A stretch of DNA of 64,000 bases from Afipia sp. GAS231 (lineage in GTDB: Bacteria > Pseudomonadota > Alphaproteobacteria > Rhizobiales > Xanthobacteraceae): the NCBI RefSeq assembly GCF_900103365.1, contig NZ_LT629703.1, positions 7,488,501-7,552,500 on the forward strand, given 5' to 3'. Below the pieces are notes generated by a model that was not told the DNA's origin, did no database searches, and worked only from the letters and a program-made list of their open reading frames with translations. A program made the position numbers and the translations under genes. Of this stretch, positions 17,456-26,553 are shown in pieces; position 1 is the stretch's first letter; each line of letters opens with the position of its first letter.

Positions 17456-17667
17456 AGGACCAAATGGCCGCCCCGGACCCGGTATTGCGCGGAAGCGTAA
17501 AGACTCTGTGCAGCAAGGGTTTGCGGCCGGTTTTTCGCCTGCTCCGGACATCATCCGTAACGTATCGGCGCAAGGCCGCCATCCCCTGATATCATGGACC
17601 GGGCCGCCAAATCGACTCAATCCGGCCAGAGCCTCCGCACATTGCCGGGTTCACGGGAGCCGATTCC

Positions 17668-17847
17668 ATGCCAGTCATTGTGACCGACCTGATACGCGCG
17701 GTACCATCGATCGTCCCAAGCGACGTTCCAGCCCTGAGCGACGACGAATGCCTGCTTCGGCTGGCGCGGGCCGTTGAAGACCATGATTCCGGGGATCTGG
17801 ACGAGGTTGCGCGGCTGATCGGCCGGCTGATCGTGACCATCGAATAG
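17668..17847 (+). CDS. Small hypothetical protein, 59 residues
   Basis: An ATG at 17668 with GGGAG 8 bp upstream opens 59 codons that read MPVIVTDLIRAVPSIVPSDV and then an acidic helix-like part (LSDDECLLRLARAVEDHD... VARLIGRLIVTIE). There is no signal peptide. Composition and spacing look like a real cytoplasmic small protein rather than chance. I do not recognise a family. It precedes the methyltransferase gene by about 110 bp in the same direction. Longer frames exist on the other strand but have weaker starts and Ser/Arg-rich shadow composition. Confidence 0.45.
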   Translation: MPVIVTDLIRAVPSIVPSDVPALSDDECLLRLARAVEDHDSGDLDEVARLIGRLIVTIE

Positions 17848-17959
17848 GGGGCGTTTGGCACACGCGGCCGGCGTGTTGCGTTTTGCCGGAGCTTGTACCA
17901 AAGATGACCCGGTTTCAGCTCCCCCGGCGCGATCGCCGAAGCTTTCAGGGTCTCAGCCT

Positions 17960-18625
17960 ATGTCCGGTATTTCGGCCGCGCGCCAGAAGATGGTCGATGG
18001 TCAGGTGCGTCCGAGCGACGTCACCGACAGCAGAATTATCGATGCCATGCTGGCGGTGCCGCGCGAGGCCTTCGTGCCTGAAAGCAAGCGCGCGCTGGCC
18101 TATCTGGACCTCGATCTCGATGTCAGCGAAACAGGCTCCTCCAAGCGGTTCCTGATCAAGCCGGCGGTGCTGGCGAAGATGCTGCAGGCGGCCGAAATCA
18201 AGCCGACCGACCGCGTGCTGGTGGTGGGCTGCGCGACCGGATATGCCGCTGCCGTAATCGCGCAATTCGCCGGCCAGGTGGCGGCGACCGAGAGCGATTC
18301 GGCGCTGGCGGCAAAGGCGACCACCATTCTGGCCCAGAATGGCTGTGGAAAGGTCGCGGTCCGGACGGTGGCTGCGGCTGACGGCGACCCCGCGAACGGC
18401 CCCTACGACGTCATCCTGCTCAACGGCGCCACCGAGACCGTGCCGGAACGGCTCTACGGGCAGCTCCACGACGGCGGCCGGCTGGTCGGCGTTTTCGCGA
18501 TGTCGCAGCCGCAGCGGGCCACGCTGGTAACCCGCTCCCACGGGGATTTCGGGAGCCGGGCGCTGTTCGACGCCGCCGCTCCGGTGCTGCCGGGCATGGA
18601 ACGGGTTCCCGCCTTCGTTTTCTAG
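17960..18625 (+). CDS. Protein-L-isoaspartate O-methyltransferase family protein
   Basis: 221 residues from ATG 17960 (MSGISAARQKMVDGQVRPSD); the open frame reaches back to 17855 but the family begins at this Met. SAM binding is shown by VLVVGCATGYAA (about residues 90-101), the motif I of class I methyltransferases. The family repairs isoaspartyl residues, but this is the short alphaproteobacterial version found upstream of tolC. The usual Gly-Ser-Gly ahead of motif I is not obvious, so catalytic activity on isoaspartate is inferred only from family placement. The gap to tolC is 231 bp. Confidence 0.8.
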   Translation: MSGISAARQKMVDGQVRPSDVTDSRIIDAMLAVPREAFVPESKRALAYLDLDLDVSETGSSKRFLIKPAVLAKMLQAAEIKPTDRVLVVGCATGYAAAVIAQFAGQVAATESDSALAAKATTILAQNGCGKVAVRTVAAADGDPANGPYDVILLNGATETVPERLYGQLHDGGRLVGVFAMSQPQRATLVTRSHGDFGSRALFDAAAPVLPGMERVPAFVF

Positions 18626-18856
18626 TCGTTTCGGCAGGCTTTGCGGCGCTTGGCGGCCGTGAACGGCTGTCAAATCCCGTTCTGAATCAGAAGTGTGGCC
18701 GGATTGCCCCACGTTAAGAGTTTCGTCTGTGTGCGCTTGCGAGGTAGTTCCGTCCAGCCTAGCTGCGGAATAAGGTGAGCCGGGACTCACTTCGACCGAA
18801 GCGACGCTGGTTCACATTTGTGCACACATTCGTGTTCATGATCGTGATCAAGCGAA

Positions 18857-20287
18857 ATGACAATGAATGGATTTCCAGGGATGCGTGGGGTGAAGGTTTT
18901 CACTGGAGCTGCGGCTTCGGTCCTTCTGTTAGCTTGTATGGGCCCGGTGCCCGCCCTGGCCGACACGATTGAGGCGGCGCTGGTGCGCGCCTATCAGAAC
19001 AATCCGCAGCTCAACGCACAGCGCGCCTCGGTGCGCTTCACCGATGAAAACGTGCCGCAGGCGTTGTCGGGCTATCGCCCGAAGGTCGCAGTCACCGCCA
19101 GCGCCGGTTATCAATATACCGACACCAACAGCACCGCCGGCGGCAGCGCGACCAACATCGTGCGTACCGAAATTCACGGCGCCAATCCGCCGCGCAGCGT
19201 CGGCGCCACCATCGCGCAGACCCTGTACAACGGCCAGCAAACCGCCAACAAGACCCGCACGGCCGAGAGCCAGGTCTCGGGCGCGCGCGAAGCGTTGCGG
19301 GTGCTTGAACAGACCGTGCTGCTGTCGGCGGCCACCATCTACATGGACTATCTGCGCGACGCCGCGATCGTCGAAGTGCAGAAGAGCAACGTTCGCGTGC
19401 TCGAGCAGACGCTGAAACAGACGCGCGACCGCTTCAATGTCGGCGAAGTGACGCGCACCGACGTCGCGCAATCGGAGGCACAGCTTGCTGCTGGCAAGAC
19501 CCAGCTCCTGACTGCGGAAGCCAATCTCGTCACCACAAAATCGAACTTCCGCCGCATCATCGGCAACGAACCGGAAGCGCTTGCGGCGGGCTCGCCGGTG
19601 GATCGCTTCCTGCCGGGAACGCTGCCCAGCGCCGTCGATCTTGGCCTGACGGAAAATCCCAACGTCACCGCGGCGATGTACGGCATCGACGTCAGCTATC
19701 TCCAGGTCAAGGTCAATGAAGGCGCGCTGTTGCCGACCGTGACCCTGCTGGCCTCGGTCCAGCAGACCTATGAATCCACCATGACGCTGTACCGGTCGTT
19801 CGGCGCGTCCGCGACCGCGCAGTTGACGGTTCCGATCTATCAGGGCGGCGCCGAATACTCGCTGATCCGTCAGTCCAAGGAAACGCTGGCGCAGCAGCGC
19901 CTGGTGCTCGAACAGACCCGCGATGCGACCCGCGCCAATGTCGTCACCGCATGGGGACAACTGGTTGCCGGCAAGGCGCAGGTGCAGTCCGCGCAATCGC
20001 AGGTCACGGCCTCCGAAATCGCGCTGAACGGCGTGCGCGAGGAAGCCAAGGCCGGACAGCGCACCACGCTCGACGTGTTGAACGCGCAGCAGGCGCTGGT
20101 CAACGCGCGCGTCGCCCTGGTCACGGCACAGCATGACCGCGTCGTTGCATCCTACGCCGTGCTGAACTCGGTGGGACGGCTGTCGCCGCAGGTGCTCAAG
20201 CTGCCGACCACGGTTTACGATCCGAGTGTGCACTATCAGCAGGTGCGCGACAGCTGGGCCGGCGTGCGCACGCCGGATGGTCGCTGA
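18857..20287 (+). CDS. tolC: TolC family outer-membrane efflux protein
   Basis: 476 residues. A signal peptide (MRGVKVFTGAAASVLLLACM, cut near ALA-D) is followed by two tandem OEP repeats with the long coiled-coil helices of the TolC tunnel (NNPQLNAQRASV near residue 50, and VGEVTRTDVAQSEAQLAAGK and AGQRTTLDVLNAQQALVNA in the two halves). The trimer forms the outer-membrane exit duct for tripartite pumps and type I secretion. The start could also be the ATG at 18866 or 18881, just before the signal peptide; I kept the longest. Any of the large surface proteins in the window that use type I export could need it, which is speculation. Confidence 0.93.
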   Translation: MTMNGFPGMRGVKVFTGAAASVLLLACMGPVPALADTIEAALVRAYQNNPQLNAQRASVRFTDENVPQALSGYRPKVAVTASAGYQYTDTNSTAGGSATNIVRTEIHGANPPRSVGATIAQTLYNGQQTANKTRTAESQVSGAREALRVLEQTVLLSAATIYMDYLRDAAIVEVQKSNVRVLEQTLKQTRDRFNVGEVTRTDVAQSEAQLAAGKTQLLTAEANLVTTKSNFRRIIGNEPEALAAGSPVDRFLPGTLPSAVDLGLTENPNVTAAMYGIDVSYLQVKVNEGALLPTVTLLASVQQTYESTMTLYRSFGASATAQLTVPIYQGGAEYSLIRQSKETLAQQRLVLEQTRDATRANVVTAWGQLVAGKAQVQSAQSQVTASEIALNGVREEAKAGQRTTLDVLNAQQALVNARVALVTAQHDRVVASYAVLNSVGRLSPQVLKLPTTVYDPSVHYQQVRDSWAGVRTPDGR

Positions 20288-20295
20288 TATCGGCG

Positions 20296-20356
20296 GCGCA
20301 CTTGCGCTCGCCGGTGGCGCGCTTGCGCTCGCCAGCGACGCCCTTGCGTTCGCTGT
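20296..20356 (+). repeat. 21-bp tandem repeat, three units, after the tolC stop
   Basis: CTTGCG(C/T)TCGC occurs at 20301, 20322 and 20343, exactly 21 bp apart, within GCGC-rich units. The array begins a few bases after the tolC stop codon and is not translated in the tolC frame. Confidence 0.8.
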
Positions 20357-20358
20357 TT

Positions 20359-20382
20359 CAACGGCGCGCGATGGCGCCGTTG
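20359..20382 (+). terminator. Hairpin downstream of tolC (9-bp stem)
   Basis: CAACGGCGC-gcgatg-GCGCCGTTG is a perfect 9-bp stem with a 6-base loop about 70 bp after the tolC stop. No T-tract follows. Confidence 0.45.
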
Positions 20383-20420
20383 CTCCCGTAAAATTACGAC
20401 ACATATCAAATCATTCGTGA

Positions 20421-20439
20421 CCGGGCGGCATCCGCCCGG
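20421..20439 (+). terminator. Hairpin downstream of tolC (8-bp GC stem)
   Basis: CCGGGCGG-cat-CCGCCCGG is a perfect 8-bp stem with a 3-base loop, followed by CGCGTTTGCTT. It is the best terminator candidate for tolC. Confidence 0.6.
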
Positions 20440-20720
20440 CGCGTTTGCTTGCAAATATTTATCGGCATGACGTACCGTTCTCGGGGTGAGCTGAGCGATT
20501 CGCGCCGCGTTTTCTTACATCTCACGGCCGCGCGCCGGGTAGCAGCCTTGTGAGGTACCCTTTGGGGTAACCTTGGGGGAGCAGGACGCTTGCGCGATGC
20601 ATCGGGCGTGCCTGATCTGGGGACAAGTCAGGCTAGCGCGATGAAAATCCCGGCCTGCACATCCGGAACCGGAAATCCTTCCCTCACTTGGTGTAAATTG
20701 GTTTCGATGTGGAGTCGGAG

Positions 20721-21473
20721 ATGACGCAACCTGCAAAGGTCCAAGAGCCCTCGATGGAGGAGATTCTGGCGTCGATCCGTCGCATCATTGCCGACGACGA
20801 GGCCAAGCCTGCTTCTACAGAAAAGCCTGCAAGCCCGCCTGCCGCCGCCAAGCCGGAAGCGCCGACCAAGCCCGCGATGAAGGATATTCCGCCGTCGGCG
20901 ATTGCGCCGGCGCCGAAGCCTGCCGCTGCAGCGAAGCCCGCGCCGCCGCCGGCGCCTGAGCCTGTCGTGAGCAACAACCAGGACGACATCGATGCGATGC
21001 TGGCAAGCCTCGACGCCGCGACGCCCGAGGCCGACATAAGGCCGGCACAGCCCGAAGCCCAGGCCGAAGCCGACGTGTTCGATCTCACTGACGAGATGGC
21101 TTTGCCGGACCCGGCACCAGCCGCTCCCCAGGCTGCTTCGTTCCACAAGATCGACCCGCAGGACGACCTCGAATTTTCCGAGAGCGCGGCGGCCAGGGCG
21201 TTGCACCGGCAGCCGGCCTACGAGCCGCCGCTGTTTGAAAGCGCACCCGCACCGCCGCAGCAGCAGATCCTGTCGCACTCGACCGTCTCGGCGGTCGAGT
21301 CCGCCTTCAACTCGCTGGCCAATACCGTGCTGAGCAACAACGCCCGGACGCTGGAAGACCTGGTCAAGGAAATGCTACGGCCGATGCTGAAATCCTGGCT
21401 CGACGACAATCTTCCGGGATTGGTCGAGCGGATCGTCAAGGCCGAGATCGAACGGGTTTCGCGCGGCCGCTGA
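20721..21473 (+). CDS. popZ: PopZ-like polar organizing protein (DUF2497)
   Basis: 250 residues from ATG 20721, chosen over the GTG at 20709 because GGAG lies 6 bp upstream and the conserved block starts soon after. The N-terminal helix SMEEILASIRRIIADDE and the C-terminal block LVKEMLRPMLKSWLDDNLP with IVKAEIERVS are the two conserved parts of PopZ. The middle is a long Pro/Ala/Lys/Glu-rich disordered linker, as in Caulobacter PopZ. PopZ forms a polar matrix that anchors the chromosome origin through ParB and recruits cell-cycle proteins. Its place directly before valS is conserved in alphaproteobacteria and supports the call. Confidence 0.85.
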   Translation: MTQPAKVQEPSMEEILASIRRIIADDEAKPASTEKPASPPAAAKPEAPTKPAMKDIPPSAIAPAPKPAAAAKPAPPPAPEPVVSNNQDDIDAMLASLDAATPEADIRPAQPEAQAEADVFDLTDEMALPDPAPAAPQAASFHKIDPQDDLEFSESAAARALHRQPAYEPPLFESAPAPPQQQILSHSTVSAVESAFNSLANTVLSNNARTLEDLVKEMLRPMLKSWLDDNLPGLVERIVKAEIERVSRGR

Positions 21474-21511
21474 TCCCGGGAGCGCTTGCGCTGACCCCGG
21501 GAGCGCTTGCG
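21470..21511 (+). repeat. 21-bp direct repeat that includes the popZ stop codon
   Basis: The unit TGA(T/C)CCCGGGAGCGCTTGCG occurs at 21471 and again 21 bp later at 21492. The first TGA is the popZ stop, so the terminal codon itself has been duplicated. Confidence 0.8.
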
Positions 21512-21731
21512 GTCCCCCGGCGATCCCGCGTGCAGCCCTGATTCAGCCACCTCGAAGGGCTTTATTGCGGCCGGTCAGGTTGACTTGCGGCGTCGCAGTG
21601 GCTTTCTAGGGGCCCGTTCGGGTCCGTTTACATCCAAATCGGGCGCTAGCTCGTTGTTTTGACGCATTTTCTTGTCCGCACGCCGGGTGAGATCGCGGTC
21701 CAAAACGCCCTCCAGATTCAACAGCGTTGTC

Positions 21732-24593
21732 ATGATCGAGAAAAACTACCAGCCCGCCGATATCGAAAGCCGCATGTCCGCCATTTGGGAGGCGAGCGGC
21801 GCGTTCAAGGCCGGCCGTCCCGAACGGAAGGACGCAGCCCCTTTCACCATCGTGATCCCGCCGCCGAACGTCACCGGCTCGCTGCACATGGGCCACGCGC
21901 TCAACAACACGCTGCAGGACATTCTCTGCCGCTTCGAGCGCATGCGCGGCCGCGACGTGCTGTGGCAGCCCGGCACCGATCACGCCGGCATTGCGACCCA
22001 GATGGTGGTCGAGCGACAGTTGATGGAACGGCAGGAGCCGGGCCGGCGCGAGATGGGGCGCGCCAAATTCCTCGAACGCGTCTGGCAGTGGAAGGCCGAG
22101 AGTGGCGGCGTCATCGTCAACCAGCTCAAGCGGCTCGGTGCGTCGTGCGACTGGTCGCGCGAGCGCTTCACCATGGACGAGGGGCTGTCGCGCGCCGTCG
22201 TCAAAGTGTTCGTCGAACTGCACCGCGAAGGCCTGATCTACAAGGACAAGCGGCTGGTCAACTGGGATACGAAACTCTTGACCGCGATCTCCGATCTCGA
22301 AGTGCAGCAGACCGAGGTCAAAGGAAATCTCTGGCACCTGCGCTACCCGATCGAGGGCAGGAGCTTCAATCCCGACGATCCCACGACCTTCATCGTGGTC
22401 GCGACCACGCGCCCCGAAACCATGTTGGGCGACACTGCGGTCGCGGTGCATCCGGAGAATGAGCGACTCGGCCACCTGATCGGCGAGCACGTGATCCTGC
22501 CGCTGGTCGGCCGCCGGATTCCTGTTATCGGCGACGACTACGCCGACCCCGAGAAAGGCTCGGGCGCGGTCAAGATCACGCCGGCGCATGACTTCAACGA
22601 CTTCGAGGTCGGCAAGCGGCATGGCCTGCCGCGGATCAGCGTGCTCGATCAGGAGGGCTGTCTGGCTCTGGTCGGCAACGAGGATTATCTGCGCGGACTG
22701 CCGGAAGGCGCCGGCGAGTTCGCCGAAGAGTTCAACCATGTCGAACGCTTTGCCGCTCGCAAGCGGATCGTTGCGCGGCTGGAGGAGTTCGGCTTCCTCG
22801 ACAAGATCGAGCCCAACACGCATATGGTGCCGCACGGCGACCGCTCCGGCACCGTGCTCGAGCCCTATCTGACCGACCAGTGGTATGTCGACGCCAAGAC
22901 CATGGCGCAGCCGGCCATCGCGGCCGTACGCTCGGGCACGACCACGTTCGTGCCGAAGAACTGGGAAAAGACCTATTTCGAGTGGATGGAAAACATCCAG
23001 CCCTGGTGCATCTCACGCCAGCTCTGGTGGGGCCATCAGATCCCGGCCTGGTACGGGCCGGACGGCAAGGTGTTCGTCGCCGAGACCGAAGAGGAAGCCG
23101 TCGGCAACGCGCTCGGCTATTACGTCGAGCAGGAAGTCATCACGCCGGAGCAGGGCGCCGAGATGGCGCAGGATCCGGCCAAGCGCGAAGGTTTTATCGT
23201 CCGCGACGAGGACGTGCTCGACACCTGGTTCTCGTCGGGCCTGTGGCCGTTCTCGACGCTGGGCTGGCCCGACCAGACGCCGGAGGTCGGCCGCTATTAT
23301 CCCACCAATGTCCTCGTCACCGGCTGGGACATCATCTTCTTCTGGGTCGCCCGCATGATGATGATGGGCCTCCATTTCATGAAGGAGACGCCGTTCTCGA
23401 CGGTCTATATCCACCGTCTCGTCCGCGACGAGAAGGGCGCCAAGATGTCGAAGTCGAAAGGCAACGTCATCGATCCCCTCGGCGTCATCGACGACTTCGG
23501 CGCCGATGCGCTGCGCTTTGCGCTGGCGCGCGGGGCTGCCCACAGCCACGACATCAAGCTGTCGCCGCAACTCGTTGAAACCAACCGCAACTTCGCGACC
23601 AAGCTGTGGAACGCCAGCCGCTTTGCCGAGATGAACGGCTGCAACATGCCCGCCGGTTTCGATGCGCATAGTGCGAAGGAAACCCTGAACCGCTGGATCG
23701 CGCACGAGACGTCGCGCACGACGCGCGAAGTCACCGAGGCGATCGAGGCCTATCGCTTCAACGATGCCGCCGGCGCGATGTATCGCTTTGTCTGGAACGT
23801 CTATTGCGACTGGTATCTCGAGCTGGCGAAGCCGGTGCTGCTGGGCGAGGAGGGCGCGGCCAAGGCCGAGACCCGCGCCATGGTCGCCTGGGCGCGCGAC
23901 GAGATCCTGAAACTGCTGCATCCATTCATGCCCTTCATCACCGAAGAGCTGTGGGCGGTGACGGCCGAGCGCGACGGCCTACTGGTGCTGGCCGAATGGC
24001 CGCGCAAGGGCCTGTCCGCCGATCAACTGGCCGAGATAGCGATCGCAAGCCCGAGCGACGCCATCATTCCGCCTGTCATCCGCGCGCTCGACGCCGGCGA
24101 CTTCAGCGATCCCGCGGCAGAAGCCGAAATCGGCTGGGTGGTCGATCTCCTGAGCACCGTGCGCTCGGTGAAGGCGGAGATGAACATCCCGCCGTCGACG
24201 CTGACCCCGCTCGTGCTCGTCGGGGTATCGGCCGAGACAAAGGATCGTGTACAGCGCTGGAGCGACGTCGCCAAGCGGATGGCGCGGCTGTCGAAGATTT
24301 CCTTCGCCGATACCACGCCCGATGGCGCCGTGCAGCTCCTGGTGCGTGGCGAGGTCGTCGCGCTGCCGCTTAAGGGCGTGATCGATTTCGCCGCCGAGCG
24401 GGGACGCCTCGAGAAAGAACTCGGCAAGGCCGACGCCGACATCAAGCGGGTCGATGCAAAGCTCTCCAACGAGAAATTTGTCGCCAACGCGAAGGAAGAG
24501 ATCGTCGAGGAAGAGAGAGAAAAGCGCGAGGCCGCGGTGGCGCGACAAGCCAATATCCTCGAAGCGCTGGAGCGGCTGAAAAACGCGTCGTAG
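21732..24593 (+). CDS. valS: Valine--tRNA ligase
   Basis: 953 residues from ATG 21732 (MIEKNYQPADIESRM), the family start; the frame is open to 21672. Class I signatures are present: the HIGH-type motif in GSLHMGHALNN (near residue 52) and KMSKSKGNVIDP (near residue 573). The CP1 editing domain, with the DTAVAVHPEN segment, lies between them. The C-terminus has the ValRS coiled coil (about residues 885-950, rich in Glu, Lys and Ala). It charges tRNA-Val and edits threonyl-tRNA. The gene stands between popZ and a palindromic repeat that probably marks the end of the transcript. Confidence 0.97.
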   Translation: MIEKNYQPADIESRMSAIWEASGAFKAGRPERKDAAPFTIVIPPPNVTGSLHMGHALNNTLQDILCRFERMRGRDVLWQPGTDHAGIATQMVVERQLMERQEPGRREMGRAKFLERVWQWKAESGGVIVNQLKRLGASCDWSRERFTMDEGLSRAVVKVFVELHREGLIYKDKRLVNWDTKLLTAISDLEVQQTEVKGNLWHLRYPIEGRSFNPDDPTTFIVVATTRPETMLGDTAVAVHPENERLGHLIGEHVILPLVGRRIPVIGDDYADPEKGSGAVKITPAHDFNDFEVGKRHGLPRISVLDQEGCLALVGNEDYLRGLPEGAGEFAEEFNHVERFAARKRIVARLEEFGFLDKIEPNTHMVPHGDRSGTVLEPYLTDQWYVDAKTMAQPAIAAVRSGTTTFVPKNWEKTYFEWMENIQPWCISRQLWWGHQIPAWYGPDGKVFVAETEEEAVGNALGYYVEQEVITPEQGAEMAQDPAKREGFIVRDEDVLDTWFSSGLWPFSTLGWPDQTPEVGRYYPTNVLVTGWDIIFFWVARMMMMGLHFMKETPFSTVYIHRLVRDEKGAKMSKSKGNVIDPLGVIDDFGADALRFALARGAAHSHDIKLSPQLVETNRNFATKLWNASRFAEMNGCNMPAGFDAHSAKETLNRWIAHETSRTTREVTEAIEAYRFNDAAGAMYRFVWNVYCDWYLELAKPVLLGEEGAAKAETRAMVAWARDEILKLLHPFMPFITEELWAVTAERDGLLVLAEWPRKGLSADQLAEIAIASPSDAIIPPVIRALDAGDFSDPAAEAEIGWVVDLLSTVRSVKAEMNIPPSTLTPLVLVGVSAETKDRVQRWSDVAKRMARLSKISFADTTPDGAVQLLVRGEVVALPLKGVIDFAAERGRLEKELGKADADIKRVDAKLSNEKFVANAKEEIVEEEREKREAAVARQANILEALERLKNAS

Positions 24594-24610
24594 GCGAGGT
24601 CGTACTATAC

Positions 24611-24694
24611 CGTCATGGCCGGGCTTGTCCCGGCCATCCACGTCTTGTTTGGCGGTTGAAGACGTGGATGGCCGGGACAAGCCCGGGCATGACG
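24611..24694. repeat. Long palindromic intergenic repeat, family 1
   Basis: Two arms of about 36 bp (CGTCATGGCCGGGCTTGTCC... and its complement ending ...GGGCATGACG) flank a short spacer. Such CGTCATGGCCGGGC palindromes are dispersed in Bradyrhizobium-type genomes. It lies just after valS and could fold in the transcript as a terminator-like structure. Confidence 0.85.
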
Positions 24695-24738
24695 AAGGCA
24701 AAATATCTGCTTGGACTGAATTTGAAGCGGAGCCAATA

Positions 24739-25125
24739 ATGCTCGACCACGTCTCCATCAGCGTCTCCGACATTGCCGCCGCCGAACGGTTCTATGACGC
24801 GATCATGAAGACGCTCGACGTCGTCAAGGTCGGCCGCCGCGACGACTGGCTCGGCTATGGCGAGCGGGCGCGTGCCGCGTATCCGGAGCGGGTCTATCTC
24901 ACCATCCGCAAGGGTGCGAAGCCCGACGACGCCTTCGGCCGCCACTGGTGCTTCAAGGCAAAATGGCGAACCCAGGTCGATGCGTTCTGGGATGCCGGCA
25001 TCGCGGCCGGCGGCACCGACGACGGCGCGCCGGGCCTGCGCGACCATCATGCCTCCTACTACGCGGCATTCCTGCGCGATCCCGACGGCAACCGGGTCGA
25101 GGCGGTCTGTCACCACGCGGTGTGA
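24739..25125 (+). CDS. VOC (glyoxalase/bleomycin-resistance) family protein
   Basis: 128 residues starting MLDHVSISVSDIAAAERFYD, the classic first beta-alpha-beta unit of a VOC domain. The later RDPDGNRVEAVCH strand supplies the typical metal-site Glu. One VOC module pair fits the length. The protein is a cytoplasmic metalloenzyme or binding protein; the substrate is unknown. The next gene starts 10 bp after its stop, so the two are likely one transcript. Confidence 0.85.
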   Translation: MLDHVSISVSDIAAAERFYDAIMKTLDVVKVGRRDDWLGYGERARAAYPERVYLTIRKGAKPDDAFGRHWCFKAKWRTQVDAFWDAGIAAGGTDDGAPGLRDHHASYYAAFLRDPDGNRVEAVCHHAV

Positions 25126-25135
25126 GGGGGCGCGC

Positions 25136-25855
25136 ATGAGGATTTTTCTGGCGGGTGCGACCGGTGCAGTCGGGCGGCGGCTGGCGTCTCTGCTGTGCCA
25201 CGCGGGGCACGAGGTTACCGGCACGACACGCACCGCCGCCAAAATTCCGCTGCTGCGCGAGGTCGGCGTCGTGCCTGTTGTGGTCGACGTATTCGATGCC
25301 GGCGCGCTGGCTGGGGCGGTCGTCGCCGCGCGACCCGACATCGTCATCCATCAGCTCACCGATCTCTTGAGCGGCCCGGGCACGCCAGGCTATCCGGCCG
25401 CGCAAGAGGCCAACCGCCGGATGCGTATCGAAGGCACGGGAAATCTGATGCAGGCAGCAAAGATCGCCGGCGTCCGCCGCGCGGTCGCGCAGAGCATCGC
25501 GTTTGTCTATGCACCCGGCAACGGGATGCGTGACGAGGGCGACCCGCTCGATCTCGCAGCGGACGACGTGCGTGCGTTGACCGTTCAGGGAATTGTCGCG
25601 CTTGAGCACGAGGTCCTGGCGACGGCCGGTATCGACGGCGTCGTGCTGCGCTATGGCTATTTCTATGGACCGGACACCTGGTACGAGCTGCCGCCAAAGC
25701 CGCCGTCGGTGCACATCGATGCAGCGGCCCACGCGGCTTTCCTCGCCGTAACCCAGGGCAGCGGAGTCTACAATATCGCCGAGGACTGTGACGTCGTGTC
25801 GAGCGCGAAGGCGAAACGCGAATTGGGCTTCGATCCGTCATTCAGGATGAACTGA
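25136..25855 (+). CDS. NAD(P)-dependent epimerase/dehydratase family protein
   Basis: 239 residues from ATG 25136, with GAGGGGG (25124-25130) as ribosome binding site. The Rossmann motif GATGAVGRR (residues 7-15) marks an extended SDR fold. Shorter than most epimerases (about 310), it lacks a clear YxxxK pair; a YFYGPDTWYE segment sits where the substrate lobe would start. It may be an atypical or NAD-binding-only member. It follows the VOC gene closely, suggesting a shared small-molecule pathway that cannot be named. Confidence 0.8.
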   Translation: MRIFLAGATGAVGRRLASLLCHAGHEVTGTTRTAAKIPLLREVGVVPVVVDVFDAGALAGAVVAARPDIVIHQLTDLLSGPGTPGYPAAQEANRRMRIEGTGNLMQAAKIAGVRRAVAQSIAFVYAPGNGMRDEGDPLDLAADDVRALTVQGIVALEHEVLATAGIDGVVLRYGYFYGPDTWYELPPKPPSVHIDAAAHAAFLAVTQGSGVYNIAEDCDVVSSAKAKRELGFDPSFRMN

Positions 25856-25927
25856 TCGGCGTGCGGAAGGCCGCATGCACTGCTTCGCTTGCGCGCGCAA
25901 TGACAAATTGATCTCGCGCGCTGCGAC

Positions 25928-26437
25928 AAAGTAGCCCGACGGGCAAATCACCAAAAACCTGTCTAGCCCTTCGGATAAAAATAATTCTGTTGAGCCGTCG
26001 GGCAAATCAGGAGTTTAACTCCGCCCGTCTCGCGGCAACAAGAGGGGCGATCGCGATCGTCACGACCGTGCGGTGAGATGCGGTGGACGCGAGGCTGCGA
26101 CTGACGAGCGCGGCCTTTGCGTACGGTGAAATCGTTTGGGTCCGACGCCCCGGTGCTGGCGTCAAGTTGGCGGAAGCGAAAGCAGACCGCTTGCGATGGT
26201 GGCAAGACAGCCGGTCACCAGGACGATCTCGTATAAGCCGTAAAGCCATTGCGTGGGGGAGGCCGGATGTTCTCCGCTGAACCTGTATGCTCGTGGGCAG
26301 CATATTCCTATGCAACACGCCTGCGAGACCGCGGGTGCAGCGCGCATCCGGTCTTCCCCGCGCCCTCTATGCTTCGTGGGCGAACGAAATGCAAAACTTC
26401 GGGCAAATCATGCCGCGAGAATGTGAAGTCGTGACTA
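25928..26437 (+). repeat. Probable dispersed non-coding repeat element (about 500 bp)
   Basis: The run starting near GTAGCCCGACGGGCAAATCA and ending near ATGCCGCGAGAATGTGAAG resembles a sequence I remember as widely repeated in Bradyrhizobium genomes, with hallmarks GGTGAAATCGTTTGGGTC and CCGCGCCCTCTATG. It has no good ORF. Copy number cannot be seen from one window, so the call rests on recall, not on a second copy here. Confidence 0.45.
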
Positions 26438-26442
26438 TCCGC

Positions 26443-26527
26443 CGTCATTGCGAGCGAAGCGAAGCAATCCAGTCTTCCTTTGCGCAGCAAGATGGATTGC
26501 TTCGTCGCTTCGCTCCTCGCAATGACG
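26443..26527. repeat. Palindromic intergenic repeat, family 2 (CGTCATTGCGAG)
   Basis: The arms CGTCATTGCGAGCGAAGCG... and ...CGCTTCGCTCCTCGCAATGACG are complementary over about 30 bp with a short variable centre. The same family appears again at 28762-28882. Confidence 0.88.
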
Positions 26528-26553
26528 GCATCGATGGCGGAGACCCCGCAATG

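Larger units (their letters stand above)
20288..20720. other. 433-bp gap between tolC and popZ with repeats and hairpins
   Basis: The gap holds a 21-bp tandem repeat, two perfect hairpins (separate entries) and the popZ upstream region. I see no gene in it. The last 100 bases, ending at GGAG (20711-20714), should contain the popZ promoter. Confidence 0.6.
25856..26553. other. 698-bp gene-free region rich in repeats
   Basis: No convincing gene is present. From left to right it holds a decayed arm of the CGTCATTGCGAG family (about 25880-25910), the dispersed element entered separately, and a complete palindrome at 26443-26527. Confidence 0.6.

Noticed and set aside
18929..20404. Antisense 491-codon frame over tolC
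   Set aside because: Shadow of tolC, with Arg/His/Gly-rich composition.
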